A DNA stretch of 64,000 nucleotides from Protonemura montana (Eukaryota; Arthropoda; Insecta; Plecoptera; Nemouridae), in contig OX387606.1 of NCBI GenBank assembly GCA_947568835.1, positions 8,680,001 through 8,744,000 of the forward strand. The letters run 5' to 3'. Positions 52,376 to 64,000 of this stretch are shown piece by piece (position 1 is the stretch's first letter; each line of letters begins with the position of its first letter). The notes below the pieces were generated by a model. The model ran no database searches, had not been told where the DNA came from, and saw only the letters and a program-made list of their open reading frames with translations. The position numbers were made by a program, and so were the translations under genes.

Positions 52376-55300
52376 TACATAGGTGACGCGCACTCGCGAT
52401 TTCCGTCTCATGTCTCCACTCTTTCCGTTGGTTTAATCGTATGATCTCGCATGGCGAATTACTAATGACAAACACACCTACAACTGCAAAGAGCGTCTAG
52501 CTAGCTGAGTGCACCCAATGATGCCACCTAGCCGTGTTCACGAGACTATAATATGTAACAGCGCTGCCAGAGTCTACACACTTGCCTTTACGGCGCTCTC
52601 TCTCATACCTTTGGAGGAGGTTAACAAAACTGTAGACTCGTATTAGCTACAAATTTTATTACATTTGTCCCGTTTGACGATCACACAGTTCGCACCGCGC
52701 GTTTGCACTTTGCACTAGGATGGGAATCGACAAGGAACTGATCAAGTAAATACGGGATATAATAACAGAGGAAAAAAACACAAACACACACACGAGGTTT
52801 GTATGAAAATAATCAGTGCAGCGACGAAAACCGTGTATGCTGTGTCGATTATCATCGCAGCAGTCTGCACTCTGTTCTGTTTCGTTTGATGCAAGTCCAG
52901 TGTTCTGATCACAAAGAAATCGTTGAGAGTCTTTTGTTGTGCGAACAGAGAAGAGAATCACCGTCCCTCGTTTTATATTGCGGGTCAGTTGGATCGCTAT
53001 CAGAAAACTTGTCCTTGCCCAACTTGGCTGCTACATTATTTTTGTAGGAAACGGAAACTAATTTCATCAGTGATACTCAAAGGAATCAGGACGCGCTGCT
53101 TCGCCTTGACTTGCTCAATCTGGGGAACGCCGAGGAGTATACGGCATACTTTGAGCAACGTCTCCGCCATCATCAAAGTACATTAATTCGCTAAGCTTGA
53201 ATGACAATTAACTTTTTGAAACAATTAAAATAGCTACACGTCTTGAAGAAAATAGTTTGTCTTGGTTAAGATGATGAGTCAACAGAAATTCTTAATCGCG
53301 TCAGAAGCGTCGTGACACGAGTTTGCCTCATCGGAGCAGAATAAAGCTTAGCAAGGCACCACCACCACGGCACCTCCACAACGCCGTAAAATGATATCAT
53401 TCGCAACCTCCGGGACATGCTCGCCGTTGTAATTGCACGCCAAACCATGCGTTCCAACCCTTGACTAACATCAAAAACGTCCACCGGTTTTTGACATTTG
53501 CTAGCGCGTTTTAATCACCGCGTGTACTGTGATATACTAATGACACCGCCACAAACACCGCGTCTACGCACCCACCGACGCATCCTGCAGAATTCCGTAT
53601 CACGGTTACGCTTATACGCTCTCACACGCTTTCGTTCCCCATCCTCCCCCCCCTCCACCACCCACCAACACGTAAACCTTGCAAATTCGAATCACATTAA
53701 TGGTTCTGGTTACACTCCCATCCACCAACGGCGCTCGCAAAGGCCTCGTGAGACCCCACACGCGCTCGCACCTCGCGAGATTTTCGCGTCCCTCATGCCC
53801 CGTCGCGGTCGCATCTCCACCCAGATTCGCGCATTCCTCTTTCTGTCGCTCGACTGCTTTTATTTCATTTCTAATATCATTCGCATAATATCGTCTTTGA
53901 ACAGCTTTCACAATCAACTTTAATTTACTGCTTCATTTCGACCATTTTCAAGTTGAAAGCATTTTGCAATATTTCCTAAGAACGTTTAAAAAGTTGAAGA
54001 GGCCGTTGAATCTAGCACTATCTATAAGGTTTTCTCCAATAAAACACTGTTACTGTCTTTCTGGCCATTAGTGAGCGTATAAATCATTGTGCTCATTAGA
54101 GAGATTAGATTACTATTGCGGACCGAGCGCCAAGCGGCAATGGTACATGGTGGCATAGGGGCAGAGCGTTGGCTATTGTTGCCTTGTGGCAATGATGAAT
54201 ATAGATGGGGAGGCGGGGGGAGTCTCCTGCTCCGAGCGAACCCACCCGCAGCAATAACAAACCTAGTGACACAAAGGCAGAAAGAAAAGCGCAAGAAAAA
54301 CTCGAGTGTGGTTGCAGAAAGACGACGGAAAGGAGCCATTATAAGAATTTGAAAGACTGCTCGCTAGCAACGTGCTCAAAATGAAATGAAAATACTAAAA
54401 AAAGTGCAGTTTTTTTTTTTTGGATAATATTTTTCTTAGTATTCAGATCTAATTCTAGTGGGACGAAATGAGTCTTTATATAAATCCCGGAATAACTTCT
54501 ATTGTGAAAAACGTCCATTGTCAGTCTGACGACCGTTATAAACATATCGTTAATTAATATTTCTTGTGAAATTGATGACGTCTTCAAAACGGTTCGCGAA
54601 TGATTGAATGCAAGCACGCGACGGGATATGCATTGAAATTCGAGCAAATAGTTTAGCAGATTGCTCTGTCTGCCTAGCTGCCTGGCTGCCGTTAGCGGCA
54701 TCCAAAGCGAGCAAAGTCTTTAGCGAACAGCCTCGCACCAAACCACAATTAGAATACAATATTCAGCAAAAACATGCCTCCTATGAAGCAACGCGTTCCA
54801 GCCGGTATTCAATCAAAGTATTATATCTAGATCAAACTCTAATGATTGAGAAAATGAAAACCGAGAAATAGACCCCGTGAATATCTGTGTGGAAGTGAAT
54901 GCAAGCCAGCCATGTTCCACCCTTCCTCCAAAGTTCCTCGCACAACGTCTCAACGCGGTCCCTTTATTGAAATTCCTATCAGAGATCCAGCTCCTATCAT
55001 CATTCCTTCATTCCCAGCTAGCAGTCGCAGCCCCGTTCCAGTTGCTCGTGTGACATAGCCAAGGCGTCGGCGCCTACTTCTCGCTACGTTGCCGTCCATG
55101 CTGTGGAAACTTCTCTAGCGGAAATAGCCCAACCTATGGAACACAACTAACTTCTTATCTCTGCCGCGGCCAACCCCCTTAAAACATACATCGCAATCTT
55201 AGACCAGAATCTGGAAATTGTGCAGAGCTAAATCTGGAACTATGTTCCTATAGTGGCTTGCTTCGCTCGTGGATTATGTATATACATTCATGAAGTCCAT

Positions 55301-57212
55301 TCGTAATGGGCGAAACAAATTTCGCACTAGCCATGTCCACGTATACATAAAGCTGTTCTTTGCAAACGACTCGACAAACAGCACAATAGTGCAGGCTTGG
55401 GTATCATTAATAATAGTTACTTTCCTCTCCAAGAATAAGTTTGTGGTTCTGTTCTGGTAGACGCTTCCATGCATTCCTTATCTGGCGAGCAGCGGCCAAC
55501 GGAGAAGCGCAATTAATGCAATGCTGTTCGGATTTCCAGCGGAATTGTGTTCGCCCATAGCAGAGCCGATGCAGATTGGTTAACGGTTTCTGGAAGTTGA
55601 TCTGCTCAGAAGCTAGTTCAGCAGCATTTGCACACTGCCGCAGCTGTGCTCTAAAACCGAGTCGAGAAATTGATTTCACATCGCTTTCCCGGAGGTAGTT
55701 ATCCTGGAAAATGGAGCGGTGGCCTTTAGCTACGTGTGTACGCCAGTGACGCTTGTCGCGTAACAAGACGTCAGCTAACGAAAGAAAGTAGGACATGAAC
55801 TCTTGAGAAGATGATAAAAAACTTATACTCCTGTACGGAAATGGCACGTCCTCAAATATCAGATTATGGATTCCTATTTCTAAAACGTGAAACTTACGAC
55901 GGCACGCGAAGTGCAGAAGTGCCAGCTTGCTGGGAGATAACCTTCAAATGGTGCATTCGGTTTAATCTCAAGCAGCAGCCGGCGATCATCTTTTCTTCTC
56001 ATTTTAAAAGATCGTAGCCAACGCCATGAAAGTATTTCAACGGCCACTTGCACCCCGTTCTACCTCGACCGAACCTGCTGTTAAACTTGTTGAATTTCCC
56101 ACGAGCAATCAGCGACACTCACCCACCGTTGTCGTCGTCGTCGTCGACTGCGGCGGCGACGACGACTCCCAACAAGACATTGTTATTGGTAACGCACACC
56201 CTCGACCTCGTAACGGGGCAACCGCAAATTGCCCGCCCCATCATCCCCTCTGTTCTCGTCCCATCGCGCGTAACTACCCGCCGATATTAACCTCGTTCTT
56301 CTTTCCGATTAGAACCACCGCTTGGCATCGATCAGTCTCACGTCCTGGCGCTTGTCTCTCTTTGCTCAGCGCTGGGCCACGATTGACATGTCGAGAGTAA
56401 TTGATTGTCTTGAGTACACCGGCACGTAGTGTTGCAGATATCGCTGGCCGTGGGTCTTCGCTCGACACTATCTGGGCGTCGACATGTGTCTATCCGAGGC
56501 CGGGCACGAAGAAGTTTCAAACTCTACGTGTTTATCGTTACAGATTGCGCGCTTTAGTCTGCAAGAGTGACTCGGTGCTCGTCTAACCAAATTTGCGGCT
56601 ATTTTAAAAAAAAACTGGGTAAAAATAGAGCAAAACGATGAGAACGGCGACGACGACGACGACGGCGGCGGCGATGCTATAGACGTGAGTGGGTTCTTCT
56701 GGGAACGCGACAAGAGTGTTTACATTTTTCGGTGGGTTTTTAGAGGCGAGATATTTTTGCGCAGTAGGATAAGATATTTAGCCGCGTACTCTTGATGGGC
56801 CAGTGGGGGTGTGTGGAGGAAGGGTGGGCGTTTCTAGCAACTATAATCTCGTGCTCGGTTGAACATCGAGTCAGAAAAGACGGGCAAGACACGCCGCCGA
56901 GGCATCCGTCTGTACTCGATATTCACAATTTCATCAGCATAACGATTCCCACGCGTTATTTATTCGGATGATTGAAAATAGGAATTCAGGAATTCAAACA
57001 TGAAACGCTTAATCGCATCCATTTCGACGAATCACTTCTTGTAGATTTCCGTACGAATTTCGAGATATAAAAAGTAATAATGACTGTCGAATGTCGATTT
57101 TATACCCGGCGACATGTTTATCCTCGTTTGATAAGAGGTATTTATTTTTTTTTTTTTTAACATGTTGAAACCGTCACGCGGTCGGAAAAATAAATACTAG
57201 CTCCCAATTTAA

Positions 57213-57232
57213 GGGGGGGGGGGGGGGGGGGG
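57213..57232 (+). repeat. G20 homopolymer
   Basis: Twenty consecutive G in the Ig2-splitting intron. Confidence 0.95.
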
Positions 57233-60200
57233 TAGAGGCAGAAAATTCTACGCTCGTCTGATTTTGTGTAAGGAAATTAGAGAACAAGTGAAGGTTCGTT
57301 ATGACAAAGTCGATTTTGATGAAGTATGCTGTAGATTTCATTGGCCAAGAGGAAAATCTATTGACTTGGGATAGTGAGCCTTTAAACGAATTACTTGCTT
57401 AATGGGAACCGTGTGCCTTTCCTATCAGCTTCCATCAACGGCTGGCAGTTTGAAGGGGAGTATATCAATGACGGCATCTCGAAGATACGATACCGTCACG
57501 GTTAGTGCGTGCTTACGTTTCGCTTATATACTACGATAGTAATCTAATTATTCCGGTTACCCCCACGAGGTAACATTTTAAAAAATGTAGCCGTCATTTT
57601 CAACTGGGCTCATTGTGCTTGTTCGAGCTTGTGCAAGCTGTGGAGGCTCCCATGTCCCCACGGGGGCCCAAAGTTTCGGTTACGAGCCAATAACTTGTCT
57701 TCCTGTCGACACGAGATATGTCGATTCAGGTCGGTTTATTGAGTACCTTATATAGTTCACTTCTGTGAACGCCGTCGCCTTACTTGACCGGAGACTTTAT
57801 CGGTCGTCTGTCCGCCGTTTGAAAGGGGGCGAGATTGGGGAAACGCAAACACACAAGTTTTCAAACATTTACAAGAACCCTGATGGGCAATAGACATTAT
57901 TTATCATGGTTGGTCAAGTGAGGTTGAGGGCTTGTTTCTGCAACGTCATAGAACGCGTTTGATCATCTCGACTTTTTGTCATGAAAAAAAAAAGATTTCC
58001 TTCTGCTCAAGTTTATTTCTTACCTCCAGGAACAGTTGAAACGGTGTTTTTTACCGTTGATTTTATTTCATGGAGGCGCCTGGTTTTCCCAGAATTTCAA
58101 ATACATAAACAAATTTTTAGAATTCTCGCGTTTGCAAACGTGACAATCTGGCAAGCAAGCTCGCCGGGCTTCCGACGTAGAACGACGCTCGTGATATTTC
58201 CTTGAAACGTATATTGGGTGTAAAAAGTTTGTTTCGACGAAATTAAGACCATACATCCGCACGACTTAGTGCAGTTTGTTTGCCGCGTGGTAGCATTACG
58301 CGTTCTTTTAGTTTGCATCAGCAACTGAAAACTTGTTCATTTCCGTTTCCGCTGGTCTCCACGAGCGAGAAGAAAAGCAGAGCTTTCCTCCGATCTTAGC
58401 CCCCCCCCCCCCCCCAGCCGCACTTTGAGCCCCCCGCCGACATAGACGTACTAGTGTTCTTTTCCTCTCACCAATGTCACGACTGGCTGTAACTTGTAAG
58501 TATAAGGGTGTTAGCATTTTAATAGGAAGGGAAGCCACGACTCACGTGCCATCTACGTATATGCCTGACAATTTATTTTTAAAATGCAAATTCGCTTAAA
58601 ATTTTAATGACGTAACGAAGGTAGAAGATGACATTGCTTAATTCTACTTTCTCTGCGTCTCGTCGAGTCTTCCACAGAACGAATATATAACGATAACATT
58701 TTGTTTATTTGGCAAATTTCCTAACAGCGTTGTAGGTTTAAGGCGATGTCGCCACGGGGGCTTAGACTGCAGATAGAACACGCAGCGTGGCACAACGTCT
58801 CCTTAGCTTCTCGACTGACAATTATTTAATGCAAAATTTCCCAAGAATACCGCACCCCCTTACGCACAGACGCACTCCTGGAGAGGTTGCCTAAACTGAT
58901 AAACAAGCGCGCCGCGATCAAGACACGCATTGCGTCTGAATAAATACGAACGTGCTTGGAATATGCGTTCACCGGCGCTAAGTGATTGATCCCGAAGTGT
59001 CAGTGATAGATTGCATTGGTAACTGTAACATGGCAACCGAGAGTTTAGTAGTGATGAGAAAAGAAGTGTATCGTAAATCTACCGGTTTTCACTCCACCGT
59101 GTAATGGGCTGGAGAAAAGAAGGCTGGGGACACGGCACGAGCAGGCAGCAGCAACATTGACTCGCGAGCTATCTGGGATGTCGCAGGATCTTGCAGAGGC
59201 GACGGCTTATGCATGATGTATGCGTGCATTCCATCATGATATGCCAATTCTATGGCCATCATGGCTGTTCAGGAGCCGCCTAGGCATGTATCAAGTGTTC
59301 GACACACAGCAAGGGGACTTCTTACGTGTGTACCATATTCTGAATCAACTCTTAACGGATCGGTAATCAATGATCCAGAAATCCTGGCGAGTGGAGCGCT
59401 CGTCGCGTTGAGGATTTATGTAATTTCCATCGAGCTAACGCTAAAAGGGCAAACACCGCGAGGTCCCGCGAGCCTTGCGAGATTTTCCAATAATGCGAAA
59501 TACCGTGAAGGGACGCGCGTCGGGTGTATTCGATAAGGACGGTAAATTTCATAAAAGTGAATAGATTCCAGGACGAAATAGGCCCGGTATACATTTGTCC
59601 CGGAGCGTTTTTCATATTTTCTTTCTGCCTTTACCGCCGCAGACTCGCGAGTCGAATCACGTATGCCGCTCGCCCGTAAACAATGGACCGGCCGGCTCGT
59701 TTCCGGCCCCCGAAGGCGCGAAAGAATCGGCTCACCACATCCGGAATCTGCAGCGATGGAAAATAAATGGCCGCTGGCAGATACGCATCCGCGAATTTGT
59801 GCAAACTTTTGCTAATGGCGTCCTCCACCCCCTGAGCCGCCCTTGTCTTGCAATTCGTACGCATACGGCAACCTGCAGTCGACGTGCACACACATGTTTT
59901 GACGTGTACACAAATGTTTCACGCGTTGTTTCTCCACCGCGGTGACGTGGTCCGGGCTTTGACCTCCACTCAGCCACCGGCAAGCAACTAGGTATGCAGA
60001 CGATGAATATTCATCAATCTCAAATGCCAATCAAAAACACCACCGGCTTACGTTTGATTAAAAACTAAATTAGTATTTCGGCAGACCGTGCTAGACACAC
60101 AGCGACACACAGTGGCAACAACTTGGTCAACGTTATTCCTCGGCTAATCGCACCCAGAGACCACAGACTTTACACGCTTCTCTGATTGACATGCACGTGA

Positions 60201-60369
60201 ACAATGCTAATTTTATTCATGCTGCATTTTGAAACTCGCTTGTACGGTAGGTATATATACCTCAACAGCGGGGAATTAAGTTAGTGTGTAGATTACCAAA
60301 AGGTGCGTTGGAGATCACGCGTCACGGTCATTAGCTAGAAAACGAGCAGAAAACTACGGCTGGGAATTG

Positions 60370-60478
60370 CCTGAACGCAGCCCGCAGAGCAAACTCGGCT
60401 CCTCCACCACGAACACCTGAACGCAGCCCGCAGAGCAAACTCGGCTCCTCCAACTTGTGCTTCTGAACGTAGCCCACA
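60370..60478 (+). repeat. 46-bp tandem repeat, two full and one decayed unit
   Basis: Units start at 60370, 60416 and about 60462. Each begins CCTGAACGCAGCCCGCAGAG plus CAAA; the first two end CGGCTCCTCCA(C/A)C. The third is degenerate (CTGAACGTAGCCCACA). A single related copy is at 19851-19897. Confidence 0.92.
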
Positions 60479-61717
60479 ATGAAATGTGTTGCTAGGATTT
60501 TGTTGCGAATTGGACCGAGATTTAGTGTTTGGCTATTGCGTAAAACGTTGGTTGTGGAAACGAAACGACAGTATCAATATCTGTTTTCATACATTTGAAA
60601 CTAAAATAGATCGCGGTATAACATGTCAGGTTTGGATGGCAGCAAATAGTGTAGTGTTTCAAGAGCGCGTTGTGGTGATAAATGGGTCAAGTCTTATCCT
60701 GCCTGCACCCCCAGCCAGCAAGTACATGGTTCGGACGGCAGGGATGTCCGCTCAGCCAACCGAGATATCAGTAAATAGAAGCGATTATAAAACACATTCG
60801 TCTCTCGGCGCGGTGTGCGACTTTGGCGTCGACGGAAAAAGCGATGCCGACCGACGCCATGACACCCTGTGGCTGAATTAGGTGAGGAGTCGAGCAGCTC
60901 AAACGAAGATAACATCAAGTTCCGTATTTAGCTTGGCCGAGAACGGAAACGAGTGATTTTGTTACATAAACACTGCTACACGATTTCCAGCGTTAAAAAC
61001 CAGCTGTCAACTGGTAGCAGTATTTTTCGGTAGAAAGCATTATTATATAGAAAGATAAAACAAATATCAGAAAACAAAATTATTAATCGGCTGGTCATGG
61101 ATTGTATAGATTGGCAAATATGTGTATTACAAGTTTTATGTGCTTTGTGGTTTCAATCGAGTTTTGTTATTTTTCTGTAGACACGCTTTGAGCTGAAAAC
61201 AACTTTGAAAGAGCAAAATATTCAATGGAAAAGTAAGATTTATTTTACATTAAATTTTCGCAACTGAAGGCCAACTCCACAAATAGAACTATTGTGGACC
61301 GAAAACAATTCAGTGCCGAATTTAAGCGAGGGTGAAAACTTCTGCCTTGGCACATAGGAAGACCGCTGGGAAAGAAAAACAACCGTTGAAAAATGTTCCA
61401 GACGAAGGCATTCGCAGTGTGGGTGGCACTGATCGCAATCTCCTAACGTGAATAGTTGACATTCAGAGCGACCAAGACGAACAGAGTCGAAGCCAATGTG
61501 GCCATACCACCGACCCCAATTACCACAAAGATAAAGTGGGTTCAGCCCAGACTACACAGGTAGCCAGAGAACAGGGAAGATTGAAGATCGAATCACCCAC
61601 CGCCTTCAAAAACAGTCCTCCAGGTTTCACTTAATACGTTCAAGTTCTCCATCTATATACCGTCCGGCGCGGTCACCGGTCGACGGCGGGCCGGACATAT
61701 GAAACGATGCTCCTTAC

Positions 61718-61895
61718 CTGATACCACCCCTCGATGTGTCGTAGTTGAGCATGCGCTGTCCGTGACGCCACATAACATACGACGTCGGCTGGGGGACTTG
61801 GCTGATTACACATTTCAGCTCGATCGTCGAGCCGGCCTTGTAGAACTTGTCAGTCACCGTTTCCCCGCGCTCGTCCACGATCTCCACTTTCGGGA
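61718..61895 (-). CDS. dpr-like: Dpr-family protein, internal exon: first half of Ig domain 2
   Basis: This exon encodes 58 complete codons plus split codons at both ends. It begins after a pyrimidine-rich acceptor (TTGTTTCTGCAG, minus strand) and ends at an AG|GTAAGG donor. Its peptide opens with PKVEIVDERGE, then has KAGSTIELKCVIS (B-strand cysteine, residue 28 of the exon), YVMWRHG (core tryptophan, residue 42) and ends NYDTSRGGI. The KAGSTIEL-C, W and NYD-RGG pattern is characteristic of the second Ig domain of Dpr cell-surface proteins. In Drosophila these bind DIP partners in pairs to help specify synaptic connections. The intron falls inside the Ig fold in phase 2 (AG|C, serine) and joins exactly to the exon at 45364-45500. 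The exon enters in phase 1 and needs one base from an upstream exon outside the window, so Ig domain 1 and the signal peptide are missing here. The family call is firm; I do not assign the paralogue. Confidence 0.94.
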
Positions 61896-64000
61896 CTGCA
61901 GAAACAAAAAAATGAAACGTTGGCTGTTAGAAACGGGGACACGTAATTTGCTGGGGTGGGCAATGGGATGGGTCTCTCAATGGCAAGCTTGAGAGACTTG
62001 ACTCTAGTCATGTAGCATCTTTTTAATGTGAAGTGGCGGAAATTTGATTTTGTTTTATTGAATTTGATAATAATGAGATTTCGATTATGACTAAAAACAC
62101 ATTGAACTGTGAAAGTTAAGTTTGAGTTCAGAACTTTTTTTTTTTTAATAGAATCACGAAAATATTTAAAATCTAATCTTTCGTAACACTAAAGATGTGG
62201 TGACCAGAGGACCAAACATGTAGGCGGTTCCGGCTCTAGATCTCACAAGCATAGCCATGGCATACCGCCACTGTATGATGGGTGTCCCGGCTGCTGGGTG
62301 AGAGAATACAGCTCTTTTGAGCCGTGTAGAAAGGCATGAGGAAGGAGTAGGAGGGGGGGGGGGGGGGGGCAATCACTTGAGCGACCAGTCGAAGCGAACG
62401 CCTCCGGGTTTTGCGGGTTGCGTTGCGTTGATCGAGTTTGACGGGTGACGCGACATCGTCTTCCTGCTCACGGAGAAAGTTAAGTAAACAGCTTCCTGCG
62501 TCTGAATGGTACACCGCCCGGGAGAAAGCGCGACGCCGTTTGAACAATATTTCGGCGAAGTGTGGCCCGGTCTGCACTTGTTTCAAAGCTACGCCGAGTG
62601 GAAGTAATTAAACGCTTGTTTCAGAGCCGAGGGAAATTTAGATTAGAGAAACGTCGATACGAATATGTTGTTGAGAACGTTTTAACCAACGTGTAGACTG
62701 CATTATTTAAGCGTGAACGTACTCTAGAACGTTGTCTGTGCTTTCGCTCAACACCAGCGGCAGCCTCTTTGAATGCTGAAGTTGACAAAATCAAATATTA
62801 ATTTTTGAATGTTGTCTAAATGCTGAGTGTAAGTTTTAAACACTTATGATTAGCATAGTGGAAAACCATCTTAGAAACAAGTTTCTTTTCAGATGGCAGA
62901 CGAGGTGTTTCAAATACACTCCAAATAAAATATATCAAGGAAAGTAGTAATATCATAATAGTCTTCTCTGTGGATCTCAATTGGAACAAAAAATCATGCT
63001 CTCTGTGTGGATATACCTACATAAAATATAAAATATAAAATATAATATCATAATAATATGAAATATAATGTTGTCTATAAACACAGGGTAATTAATCAAA
63101 TTCAAGTACGTGCACTCTGAGTACTTTATTATCCGTTGTATGTTAATCAGAAACACTTTGTTAGACAGAAATAAACTTACGAAGCAGTGATTGAACCCGA
63201 TGTAAGTGCGCTCTACTTTCAAATTATTTTCCTGATCCCTTTGATGCTCAGCCAGAATAGACAGGGTGGATAATTTTTTGTTCCAATTGAGATCTAGAGA
63301 GAAGACGATATATTACTACTTTCCTTGAAGAACACGTCTAAATTCTTTGTTTTCTACAACGTTTGAAGTCCGCTGTGTACACAATACGCCTGCAGGCGGG
63401 AATTGAAAAACAGCGCCCAGTGAAATTACACATCCATTCTTATTTTGTTCGTAAACACACTGGGCAAAGTTAGCTACAAAGCAACAATAAGCAAAATGTA
63501 ATTAAAGACAGATACCATAAAAAAAAATGAAAACAATCACAACGTGAGGTGTTTACGTACACACACTCACACACATACACGTCAGTTTTTTTATACCTTT
63601 TAATGACGTTGTCGAATTCCAGCCGTTTCGAAACCCTTTCATACGACATATAAACAAAACAAAAAGCCAAAAGCACGGCAATTACATTGTGTACGCGGGT
63701 CCGGGCACATGAGATGAGCGGCTGGAAGGGTGCAGATGTTACGATACCCGCTTAGCATGTACCCCACGTCCAGGCGCACGGGCCTCATCTCCAGCATTGC
63801 CTACCCCCATCCCCAAGCCCGGTGCACGAGTGTGTACATGATATGGAAAATAAATACCATCCTTTCACCCGGCACCCATTCGAACACGCGCGCGCGCAGC
63901 GGGGAAATTTAAAAATATCGGCTTTATGCATTTGGCATGTTTGCATATTTGCCTGTCTCTGTTTGTTCGCCGCCTCCTCTCTTGTAATTCGCTCTCTGTA
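61896..64000 (-). other. Intron upstream of the first visible Dpr-like exon (partial)
   Basis: This stretch leads into the TTCTGCAG acceptor at 61896. I looked on the minus strand for the first Ig domain (a tryptophan core followed by a D-x-G-x-Y-x-C motif) and did not find it, so the upstream exon lies beyond 64000. It contains G17 at 62353-62369, an AAAATAT-type repeat at 63021-63058, and a short (CG)n near 63890. Confidence 0.7.
63021..63058 (+). repeat. AAAATAT-type short tandem repeat
   Basis: Repeats of ATAAAAT/AAATATA for three units, grading into ATAATATCATAATAATATG. Confidence 0.85.

Larger units (their letters stand above)
45501..61717 (-). other. Dpr-like intron inside Ig domain 2 (16,217 bp)
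   Basis: This phase-2 intron has a GTAAGG donor ending at 61717 and a TTTGCAG acceptor at 45501. It carries two GGCGTC hexamer arrays (46646-46670 and 46745-46771), an AT microsatellite (47359-47378), a hairpin (52329-52375), GTC/GAC runs (56131-56170 and 56640-56675), G20 (57213-57232), C16 (58400-58415) and a 46-bp tandem repeat (60370-60478). The open frames here (for example 53498-53923 and 56026-56400) have low-complexity translations, lack family motifs and look like chance frames. Confidence 0.85.

Noticed and set aside
53498..53923. 142-codon (including stop) open frame rich in Arg/Ser/Pro
   Set aside because: Low-complexity translation in a CpG-rich intronic patch, opposed by an open antisense frame, with no family motif.
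56026..56400. Open frame with a valine run followed by GGDDD
   Set aside because: The run is a GTC/GAC trinucleotide repeat; both strands and other frames are open too.
61699..61992. Plus-strand 98-codon (including stop) open frame
   Set aside because: It is the antisense shadow of the Dpr-like Ig2 exon at 61718-61895.
1..64000. CRISPR array, phage, operon or other bacterial system
   Set aside because: Spliced exons, intron sizes, simple repeats and the absence of dense same-strand genes show animal nuclear DNA; no evenly spaced direct repeats were seen.

Overview
This window is about 64 kb of nuclear DNA from an animal, almost certainly an arthropod and most likely an insect. The reasons are one recognisable gene with spliceosomal introns, very sparse coding sequence, many simple repeats, and a protein family (Dpr) that has its main expansion in arthropods. 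I could not place the species. Moderate G+C, visible CpG, long G/C homopolymers and tRNA-derived repeats are noted but not diagnostic. No bacterial operon, virus, CRISPR array, rRNA or intact transposase is visible.

The only protein-coding gene I can support is on the minus strand and runs off the right edge. Its last three coding exons are at 61718-61895, 45364-45500 and 36996-37108. They join in frame (phase 2, then phase 1) across introns of 16,217 and 8,255 bp, and all three junctions have good GT-AG signals. The joined product (about 141 residues seen) is the second immunoglobulin domain and C-terminal tail of a Dpr (defective proboscis extension response) family cell-surface protein, often auto-named 'zig-8-like' in insects. 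It ends in a short hydrophobic tail typical of a GPI-anchored protein. The signal peptide and first Ig domain must lie beyond 64000.

Region by region: 1-36995 is downstream of the gene and I find no convincing exon in it. It holds an imperfect inverted repeat (about 229-616), a degenerate tRNA-like SINE head (about 1255-1330), a (CG)10 tract (12432-12451), a homeodomain-like AT palindrome (18831-18856), a tRNA-like fold enclosed in inverted repeats (22620-22743), and several CpG- or G-rich blocks. 37109-45363 and 45501-61717 are introns carrying microsatellites, hairpins, minisatellites and long G/C tracts. 61896-64000 is intron upstream of the first visible exon.

The more interesting non-genic signals are three. 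One is the tRNA-like fold in its inverted repeat. One is a 46-bp tandem unit at 60370-60478 with a solo copy 40 kb away at 19851-19897. The third is a short motif, GGCNCCTCCAC(C), that recurs about a dozen times on both strands. Most of the apparent open reading frames in the window look like chance frames in non-coding DNA.
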